From the NCBI GenBank assembly GCA_002695185.1, contig NZOF01000036.1, forward strand, positions 1-30,714: DNA of 30,714 nucleotides, given 5' to 3'. This document shows, one piece after another, positions 25,103-30,714 of this stretch (its first letter is position 1; each line of letters starts with the position of its first letter). Position numbers and translations under genes: made by a program. Source of the stretch: Erythrobacter sp. (GTDB taxonomy: Bacteria > Pseudomonadota > Alphaproteobacteria > Sphingomonadales > Sphingomonadaceae). The notes under the pieces were generated by a model. That model did not search any database and was not told where the DNA came from. It saw nothing but the letters and a program-made list of their open reading frames with translations.

Positions 25103-26314
25103 ATGGGCAAACTTTCAGCGGTCGCAGTCAAGGCGGCTTTGGCGAATCCGGGGACCTATCAGGACGGTGACGGTCTTTTCCTGAAAGTGGACAAGCGCGG
25201 CGGCGCTTACTGGAATTTGCGACTCCAGCGAGATGGCAAGCGGCAGGACCTGGGGTTGGGCAGCGCCAAGCTCGTAACGCTGGCAGAAGCACGCGAGAAG
25301 GCCACGGAAATGCGCAAGGCCATAAAGGTCGAGAAGCGCGACATTCTCACGGAACGGAAAGACGAAGCTGCCGCCAAGGTGACCTTCCGCGAAGCTGCCA
25401 CTCAGTATCACTCGGAAAACGAAGCGGGCTGGAAGAGCGGTGTGTACGCTCGACAGTGGCTGGCCAGTCTGGAGAATTACGCCTTCCCCAAGCTTGGCGA
25501 CAAGCCGACCGGCAGTATCGCCGCAGCTGACATCATCGACCTACTGATGCCGATCTGGCAGGAAATCCCGGAAACCGCCCGCCAGGTCCGCAACCGGATT
25601 TGCGCGGTACTGGACTATGCGCACGCCAAAGGCTGGCGGTCGACCGAAGCGCCATCGGGCAACAGTAGCCTGAAGGCGGGGAGGGGCCTGCCGCGGCAGA
25701 TCAAGAAAACCCAGAATCGGAAGGCGATGCCCTATGTCGCCATTCCATCGTTTCTGACCGCACTGAGGCGCAGACCATCTTTCGGGCGTTTCGCGCTCGA
25801 TCTCCTGATCCTGACCGGCACGCGCTCGCAAGAGGTCCGACTCGCGACATGGGAAGAGTTCGATCTGGAGGAAAAGCTCTGGACGATCCCCGCTGAACAC
25901 ATGAAGCGAAGCAAGGCACACGTCGTCCCGCTTTCTGAGGCCGCGATGGGCGTCCTCGCAAAGGCGGATGCCTTCAAAGTCGAAGGGGCCGAAGTCGTCT
26001 TTTCCGGCGCGACGGGCAAAGCGATGTCCGACATGACCCTCCTCAAGGTGCTGCGCGACATGCAGGAGCCCTTCCATGTCCACGGCTTCCGTTCGGCATT
26101 CACCGACTGGGCGGCGAATGCGGGCTTCCCAAATGCGGTGGTCGAGGCCGCGCTTGCTCACAAGACGCCTGACGCGGTGCAGGCGGCGTATCGCCGCACC
26201 ACCTATCTCGGCACCAAGGAGGATCCCGGTATGCGCGTGAAGCTCATGGATGCATGGGGAGCCTATTGTTCCGGTACAGTCACTGTGAGCGAAGCTCTTA
26301 ACGCGCACGACTAG
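25103..26314 (+). CDS. Tyrosine-type integrase with DUF4102 arm domain
   Basis: The 403-residue site-specific recombinase is of the P4/Bordetella-phage type. The N-terminal DUF4102 arm-binding domain (about 1-90) has 'DGDGLFLKVDKRGGAYWNLRLQRDGKRQDLGLGSAKLVTLAEAREKA'. A core-binding SAM-like domain (about 95-190) and the catalytic domain follow. All active residues are visible: Arg in 'TGTRSQEVRLATWEEFD', Lys in 'HMKRSKAHVVPLS', HxxR in 'HVHGFRSAFTDWA', His in 'ALAHKTPDAVQAAY', and Tyr as the final nucleophile in 'AAYRRTTYL'. It therefore looks functional. Position beside tRNA-Tyr implies that tRNA as target. The ATG at 25103 follows a GGGGGT repeat. Confidence 0.94.
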   Translation: MGKLSAVAVKAALANPGTYQDGDGLFLKVDKRGGAYWNLRLQRDGKRQDLGLGSAKLVTLAEAREKATEMRKAIKVEKRDILTERKDEAAAKVTFREAATQYHSENEAGWKSGVYARQWLASLENYAFPKLGDKPTGSIAAADIIDLLMPIWQEIPETARQVRNRICAVLDYAHAKGWRSTEAPSGNSSLKAGRGLPRQIKKTQNRKAMPYVAIPSFLTALRRRPSFGRFALDLLILTGTRSQEVRLATWEEFDLEEKLWTIPAEHMKRSKAHVVPLSEAAMGVLAKADAFKVEGAEVVFSGATGKAMSDMTLLKVLRDMQEPFHVHGFRSAFTDWAANAGFPNAVVEAALAHKTPDAVQAAYRRTTYLGTKEDPGMRVKLMDAWGAYCSGTVTVSEALNAHD

Positions 26315-26353
26315 CGCAACGCCCTCCGCAAACAGAACACCCCCACCGCTGGC

Positions 26354-26830
26354 GCGCATGGCTCTGCCATGCGCACCTGCCTTCCGGCGAGGATGGGAGG
26401 GGGAGGGAAAACCGCAAATCGATGCCTTAGTACGGGCCAGCGGGCGTCAGCCCGCCACCCGGGGGCGTCTATTTGCGGTTTCGGGAACGAGAGGGCAAAG
26501 CCCTTGGCGTTCCCGCGCAAGGATCGCGGCAGCGATCCCCACAAACAACGGCATCCTTGCACGGCGCGAAGCAGCCGGACGCCCTGCGCGCGCGATCAGT
26601 GCGCCAGCGGGCGTCGGGCAATGAGAGAGGCAAGAGTGCCTTCGGGTTAGCTCAAGAGAGCCGCGCCCTCAGGAGCGCGCAGCGCGGGACAGAGCGCGTC
26701 CTCCAAAAGTTCCCGCTCAACTTCCAAATGCTCCTGATCGTCACCCGAATGGGCCGGGACTAAAGGCCCGGTCCGCGCAGCGGATAGAGCAGGTCGCCCG
26801 CAAGGGCAGCCCACCCTGAGTTTAACCAAG
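26354..26830. ncRNA. Candidate structured non-coding region with nested hairpins
   Basis: Between the integrase and the zinc-ribbon gene (26315-27016) no coding gene is supported, but inverted repeats are dense. Perfect stems are 26354-26361/26367-26374 (8 bp), 26409-26419/26471-26481 (11 bp, enclosing 26421-26426/26464-26469 and 26440-26445/26450-26455), 26482-26489/26508-26515 (8 bp, enclosing 26492-26496/26500-26504) and 26521-26527/26532-26538 (7 bp). A long arm 26574-26584/26609-26619 has one mismatch, and 26751-26755/26765-26769 is shorter. The 13-mer GCCAGCGGGCGTC occurs twice (26436 and 26603). This could be a large structured RNA or a cluster of REP-type palindromes; the transcribed strand is unknown. 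Confidence 0.4.
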
Positions 26831-27016
26831 GGCGAAATGACTGCTTTGCCCCAATTGCGGTCGTTGGAATCAATTACCAACCTCCCGAAAGGAGACCTCA
26901 CTTGTATGCTGCCAACGCGGTTTGCATTCTCAAGAAATGCCTATTGAAGCCACTGGATCGCGCACCTCAATGTGCGGTATGACTCCGGGCAGTCAACTTC
27001 ACCTAAGGCGCGTTAA

Positions 27017-28012
27017 ATGTTCAAGAATCTAATACGGGAACTAGAGAGACTTGAGCGGACAAGTAAGATATCGGTGCCTGTTGAATCCGATTCCGAAGGG
27101 TATGTCGACAAGGAATGCCCGAACGAGTCATGCCTTTTTCTATTCAAGATTCACGGTGAAGACTGGTCGAACATCGTGAAAGACGAAGAAGTGTTTTGTC
27201 CATCTTGCCGGCATGTCGCTCCTGCCAAATCCTGGTATCCTAGAGCGCAGGTTGAGGCGGCTCGAGAATACGCGCTCAGCACGATCTCAAATTCCATCAA
27301 CAAGGCAATGAGAGCAGACGCGGCGGCATCGAATCGCCGTCAAGATCGAAATTCGTTTCTGAGCATTACTCTTGATGTGAAAGGCGGCAAGGACGCCGTG
27401 CTTGTTCCTGTGGCCGCAGCCGAGCCATTGCGGTTGCGAACAACTTGCGACAGTTGCAGTTGTCGCTACTCCTACGTGGGTGCTGCTTACTTCTGCCCTA
27501 GCTGTGGGGCGAACTCTGCGAGCCACACCTTCACACAAACGCTGAATACGATCCGCACTGCTGCAGGTGTTGGTGAAACCTTACGGAAAACACTTAGCCC
27601 TGATGATGCTGAAGTGATGATCCGCACACTTATGGAAAAAGCCATCCAGGACACGGTAATGTCGTTCCAGAGGCTGAATGAGCAGTTGTACGAACGTCAG
27701 AGCGGCAAGTCGGCTCGCCGCAATGCCTTCCAGAACCTTGATGCCGGCTCAGACTTGTGGAAGGCCGAAATCGGATACGTCTATGCGGGCCTAGTTGATC
27801 AGGCTAAGTTCGCCCAACTCAGGATTTACTTCCAGCAACGCCATATTCTCGCACACCAGCAAGGAATTGTAGACCAGGACTACATTGATCGGAGCGGAGA
27901 CAAGACTTACGCCGTGGGGCAACGTCTTCTCATCCAGGAGACCGCGGTAAGGGAGTTTGCCGACCTGATCGAAGAACTCAGCCAAAGGCTGACAGATAAG
28001 ATTGGACCATAG
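27017..28012 (+). CDS. Double zinc-ribbon protein with HEPN-like domain
   Basis: The 331-residue cytoplasmic protein is of no named family known to me. Two Cys4 modules are visible: C34/C39 with C61/C64 ('CPNESC', 'CPSC'), and C144/C147 with C160/C163 ('CDSC', 'CPSCG'). The C-terminal helical part (about 195-328) holds 'YFQQRHILAHQQGIVDQDYIDRSGDKTY', where R275 and H280 give the RxxxxH signature of HEPN ribonucleases and the 'RHxxAHxxGxVDxxY' style of Apea-like HEPN domains. HEPN proteins often cut RNA in abortive-infection systems, so a defence role is plausible. It stands alone on the plus strand with an AAGG site 9 bases before the ATG, and its DNA is less GC-rich than the core genes. Confidence 0.75.
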   Translation: MFKNLIRELERLERTSKISVPVESDSEGYVDKECPNESCLFLFKIHGEDWSNIVKDEEVFCPSCRHVAPAKSWYPRAQVEAAREYALSTISNSINKAMRADAAASNRRQDRNSFLSITLDVKGGKDAVLVPVAAAEPLRLRTTCDSCSCRYSYVGAAYFCPSCGANSASHTFTQTLNTIRTAAGVGETLRKTLSPDDAEVMIRTLMEKAIQDTVMSFQRLNEQLYERQSGKSARRNAFQNLDAGSDLWKAEIGYVYAGLVDQAKFAQLRIYFQQRHILAHQQGIVDQDYIDRSGDKTYAVGQRLLIQETAVREFADLIEELSQRLTDKIGP

Positions 28013-28169
28013 TCGGCCCGTTCTTCTTCCTCCTGCAAGACGCCAAATTCAGGAATTCTTGAAAGATACAACTCCGACCCGATGCAAAAATTTCGAATAT
28101 CGCGGTTTTCAATCTGAACTGCAGTGATCGTAGACAGGCGTTTGAACGTGAAAGAGGTTTCCAGTGCCG

Positions 28170-28658
28170 TCAGGGGTTCTTGGCCTCGAGTTCGCCTCGG
28201 CCGTGCAGTGCCGCGTGCTCCCCGTCCAAAAAGCGATAAAGTGTATCCCTTGTCACTAAGAAAACAGCATCGATTTTTTCCATGGCCGACATCGCCAAGC
28301 AGCTGTTGAATGCCGACCCTTTATTGGCAATCGTTGAAACGGTCGACGGCGGATGAAGTCGGTAGGACCACCCCGAAATGCAATATTCGGTGCCTGCCGC
28401 TTCTGTGGACAGCATGATCGCGCCGTCATGGATAGAACTGTTCTCTGCGACTGCCTGCTTCAAAACTTCTGAGAAACCTTCGTCGAACGCCTGGCCGATG
28501 GCTGGGAGGGGTTCGCGAGGCATGCCTGAAGCGTACGGTATCTTTTGATCAGCAGTGAAGCACAGTATTATTGGATACGTAAGCTCTTGCGATCCTCGCA
28601 GCCCAAGCGCCAGTTCCGAAATCCGATCCAATAAGTCATTAGACAAATTCCCGTTCAT
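28170..28658 (-). CDS. DAC/DisA_N-like protein with lost RHR motif
   Basis: From the ATG at 28658 the product is 162 residues. Its order of elements follows the diadenylate cyclase fold: 'FSEVLKQAVAENSSIHDGAIML' (HDGA at 77-80, the conserved DGA motif), then 'GWSYRLHPPSTVSTIANKGSAFNSCLAMSAMEKIDAVFLVTRDTLYRFLDGE', equivalent to the 'LPLS..lGtRHrAAlglSe.tDalvivVSeEtG.isl...G' stretch. The catalytic RHR is replaced by 'GSAFNS' (114-119). It is therefore more likely an inactive nucleotide sensor or binder, like the DAC-derived sensor domains proposed in nucleotide-based conflict systems, than a c-di-AMP synthase. The frame is open upstream to 28847, but that part overlaps the Cap15-like gene. It is divergent from that gene, 17 bases apart. 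Family assignment is my reading and needs profile searching. Confidence 0.6.
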   Translation of the reverse strand: MNGNLSNDLLDRISELALGLRGSQELTYPIILCFTADQKIPYASGMPREPLPAIGQAFDEGFSEVLKQAVAENSSIHDGAIMLSTEAAGTEYCISGWSYRLHPPSTVSTIANKGSAFNSCLAMSAMEKIDAVFLVTRDTLYRFLDGEHAALHGRGELEAKNP

Positions 28659-28675
28659 CTGCAGATTAGTCCGAT

Positions 28676-29284
28676 ATGCTTCATCTCTTGCCAATCCGGT
28701 TGCTACTGACAGTGTTCGCTGGCGCTGTCGTCGTAGTGGTATGTCTGGGGTTCTATGTCGAGCTATTTGCGCCAGATGACCCATTAGACGCACTGCCTCG
28801 TCTGGCTCGTTGGGCCTCTGGCTTGTCGATCGGCGCGATCGTCGCACTCTACGCTCTTTGGCGATGGGTGCCTGCCATCCAGCTAGCGATATTCCCGTAT
28901 CTAGGAGGATCCTGGGCTGGAGAAGTACGCTATTTCGACGAGAATGGTGTTGAGAAGGCTAAGCCAGTTGAAATGGAAGCGAAGCACACGCTCTTTGGGA
29001 TCAGGCTCCTGCTTGAATCAGATGAGTCGAGCTCTGAAACGCTAGCTGTACACGCTGAGAAAAACCCTGATTTCGACCGGTATCGTCTCTTCTACATCTA
29101 TCTTAATCGACGCCATGAGGGCGTAAAGGGCGCCGGCGAGGCCTATCGTGGATTGGCCATAGTCCGGTGGACCAAGGGCTCCATCCCAGTGCTGGAGGGC
29201 GATTATTTCACCGAAACAGAACGGCGCGGCAGACTTCTTCTTAAACGGACGAAAACAAACCCTGCTTGGAAGCTGTGGCGCTAG
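28676..29284 (+). CDS. Cap15-like CBASS effector (2TM plus beta-barrel)
   Basis: The 202-residue product has two transmembrane segments at about 8-30 and 46-66. A beta-rich cytoplasmic domain follows: 'FPYLGGSWAGEVRYFDENG', 'FGIRLLLESDESSSETLAVHAEK', 'YRLFYIYLNRR', 'AYRGLAIVRW' and 'LEGDYFTETERRGRLLLKR'. This matches the SMODS-associated 2TM, beta-strand-rich effector (S-2TMbeta) known as Cap15. In that family the beta barrel binds a cyclic dinucleotide and oligomerisation disrupts the inner membrane to stop phage. The 'G.YFT.R..G.i.l' strand and 'P.l.GsW.G' entry are the main marks. It is convergent with a CD-NTase gene, which supports the call, although CBASS genes normally run in one operon. 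Confidence 0.75.
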   Translation: MLHLLPIRLLLTVFAGAVVVVVCLGFYVELFAPDDPLDALPRLARWASGLSIGAIVALYALWRWVPAIQLAIFPYLGGSWAGEVRYFDENGVEKAKPVEMEAKHTLFGIRLLLESDESSSETLAVHAEKNPDFDRYRLFYIYLNRRHEGVKGAGEAYRGLAIVRWTKGSIPVLEGDYFTETERRGRLLLKRTKTNPAWKLWR

Positions 29285-29321
29285 TAGATGATCCGGGGGT
29301 ATGTGGTCGCGCTATAATACA

Positions 29322-30401
29322 TCACTTTCGCACAAATCCCCGCTTCCTCGGCAACTGTCTCGCAGGCATGGCATTTCCGCGAACACCGATTTCAACGCGA
29401 CGGCGACCAATAATGCGGCCGAACTGGTAGATTGTGACATCCATAGAGTGCTTCCCATTATAGGCCGAGTTTTCTTCAGCAGTATAGCCATCTCCAGACA
29501 AATGACCGATGTCGTTGATGCGCCATGCGTCGCGTCCCTTGTTGCGGACGGTCCAGCGAATGGAGGCCCCTACCGGAAGCTCAGATGCGTTCTCAAGCTT
29601 GAAAAATATGCGGCAGTTTTTGCAAATTAGGGGAAGCGAGTTGATGCCTTCTTTTTTGTAATTTGGATTGTCTTTCGATACCGCGCGCACGCTTATCCTT
29701 GGATCGAACGCGTACGTGGCCAAGTCAGTACCCTGTTTCTCCGCCTGCTTTGTAGCTGAAGCTTCGCCTTCGTCTTCCTCCATATCCTCTGGCATGGGGA
29801 AAAAGTGTTCGAAGGCTTCGGTCCAAATCTCCGCAGCTGTCTCTTCATTCGTCGCCGCGTTGGCACGTCGAGCAATCTCTTCGAACTCGCGCAATTTGAT
29901 GGCGAACGTGGCGCTTGCCTCGTCGGAAAGACGATTCAAGTCTTCTTCTTGATCAACCGGATTAGCGACTTCCGTTGACTTCTCGAAACGGTCTGCAATC
30001 AAAGTGATCAGCGCCTCCAACAGCTCATCATCGCCATCGCAGGCGGTACGATCAATGTTCTCAAATTCCTCGCCCGCGAGAACAGTCAACATGATTGATG
30101 ATGGCCGGTCTACGTCGTCGTCGAATTTTAAGGCCGCCCACATTTTTAGGTAACGCACCAGGCGGCGGATCAAAGTTCGAGCTGCGTCCTCATCGAGATC
30201 CCCGAACCATTTGTAGATGGCCTTGGGATCGCTATTCTCCCAACCCTGCGTTTCAGTCGCAAGAGCCCTTCTGTCGTCGTCTCTGTCTAAATGATAGCAA
30301 GGGACGTCGATATGAAAGTCGGGTTCGAAATGTACGCGAGCGCATCGTTCCTTTGGTTCGTCGACATCGCGCGCATCATTATCATCGTCTGTCGCGTACA
30401 T
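29322..30401 (-). pseudogene. CBASS CD-NTase with AGS-C-like sensor, N-terminus missing
   Basis: The 359-residue frame covers the second half of a cGAS/DncV-like nucleotidyltransferase. 'VHFEPDFHIDVPCYHLD' holds what should be the third catalytic Asp (D32). Helical-domain sequence 'DPKAIYKWFGDLDEDAARTLIRRLVRYLKMWAALKF' follows, then an acidic linker (about 203-225). The C-terminal part (about 243-342) has 'LPVGASIRWTVRNKGRDAWRINDIGH' and 'AEENSAYNGKHSMDVTIYQFGRIIGRRRVEI', the pattern of an AGS-C (adenylyl/guanylyl and SMODS C-terminal) sensor. The GS...DxD part that binds nucleotide and metal, normally about 100 residues ahead, is absent because the frame starts at a junction with a DUF305 gene. 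Cyclic nucleotide synthesis is therefore unlikely. It is listed as a broken gene, although the frame itself is open. Confidence 0.7.
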
Positions 30402-30693
30402 GTCGGCTATGATCCCTCACCATTCGATCGCAATCATGACGAGCGCGCGGGCTGAGATCACCGATCCGAGGGTTCGCAAGCTGGCAGACTCGATTATCGA
30501 AGCTCAGGTGAAAGAAATCGCCGAGATGAAGATGCTGATCGAAGACATCGAGAATAACGGCGAAATGGGCGATGGCACGCCACTCCCCGCGCGGACGACC
30601 GATCTCACACCAGAACTATTGCAGGAAGCCGAACAGGCGGTCGAGCGTCCTATCAGCCCGGAGGTGCGCGACGAGGTTACGACGCGCGAATAG
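30400..30693 (+). pseudogene. DUF305 protein, N-terminally truncated
   Basis: The 97-residue frame starts in the middle of a DUF305 domain. 'MSAMIPHHSIAIMTSARAEI' carries the paired His motif and is followed by 'DPRVRKLADSIIEAQVKEIAEMKMLIEDIE' and a typical Pro/Thr-rich tail. Full-length relatives have a signal or several transmembrane segments plus the first helices before the HH motif; all of that is missing. No ribosome site precedes the ATG. DUF305 proteins bind metals and are common near copper and silver resistance genes. The loss of the front end at the same point where the CD-NTase is cut indicates a DNA rearrangement. Confidence 0.75.
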
Positions 30694-30714
30694 ATGCTCC
30701 GGCCAGATTTATCC

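Larger units (their letters stand above)
24877..30402 (+). mobile_element. tRNA-Tyr-associated genomic island with defence genes
   Basis: A tyrosine integrase lies 208 bases downstream of tRNA-Tyr, pointing away from it, and is followed by unusual non-coding DNA and visibly more AT-rich genes of defence type. The left boundary is placed at the 3' end of the tRNA, where such integrases usually recombine. The right boundary is not resolved: the DUF305 fragment at 30400 may be host DNA or another island segment. No second copy of the tRNA 3' end was found in the window, so the right attachment site is either beyond 30714 or lost. Confidence 0.65.

Noticed and set aside
28659..28847. N-terminal extension of the DAC-like protein
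   Set aside because: It overlaps, antisense, the first transmembrane segments of the Cap15-like gene and is Arg-rich with no domain character.
30318..30335. GGTTCGAA near the right end as a copy of the tRNA-Tyr T-loop (attachment site)
   Set aside because: Only about 8 bases match and the flanking bases differ; it lies inside the CD-NTase reading frame.

Overview
The window looks like chromosome of an alphaproteobacterium of the order Sphingomonadales, most likely the Erythrobacteraceae. The evidence is high GC, an NDUFS4-like accessory subunit of respiratory complex I (an alphaproteobacterial and mitochondrial trait), a DUF6456 protein, a FeuPQ/PhoPQ-like two-component pair, and gene orders such as secD-secF, dnaX-ybaB and lon-HU. 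The genus is inferred from protein style only, because no database search was possible.

Positions 1-24894 are core chromosome. They hold the end of yajC with secD and secF (protein export). An XRE regulator and a DUF6456 protein follow, then a coupled pair of an ABC-F ATPase (Uup-like) and a uracil-DNA glycosylase family protein. Next are a secreted amidohydrolase, a SIMPL protein, and a PepSY protein placed before a response regulator/histidine kinase pair and a Tyr/Arg-rich lipoprotein. Chorismate mutase, a long-chain polyprenyl diphosphate synthase, the helicase HrpB and the complex I subunit follow, then the SRP RNA gene, a DUF4188 protein, dnaX, ybaB, lon, an HU gene, an unknown lipoprotein, rlmB and tRNA-Tyr(GTA). 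Two copies of an inverted REP-like repeat lie in intergenic DNA near 6.45 kb and 16.7 kb. Clear hairpin terminators follow lon and the HU gene.

Positions about 24895-30400 are an accessory island beside tRNA-Tyr. A tyrosine integrase of the DUF4102 type lies just downstream of the tRNA, behind an array of short TGTGGGGGTA repeats that are probably integrase arm sites. A 480-base non-coding stretch packed with nested hairpins follows. Then comes a more AT-rich block of defence-type genes: (i) a protein with two Cys4 zinc ribbons and a HEPN-like RxxxxH motif; (ii) a small protein resembling the diadenylate cyclase (DisA_N) fold that keeps the HDGA motif but lacks the RHR motif; (iii) a two-transmembrane plus beta-barrel protein resembling the CBASS effector Cap15; (iv) convergent with it, a CD-NTase with an AGS-C-like C-terminal sensor domain.

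The CD-NTase has lost its N-terminal catalytic region. It begins just before the third catalytic Asp, and it abuts back to back with the C-terminal half of a DUF305 gene that is also decapitated. The natural reading is a recombination junction at about 30390-30402 that cut both genes, leaving a CBASS locus with an apparently dead cyclase, an intact effector and an unusual DAC-like neighbour.
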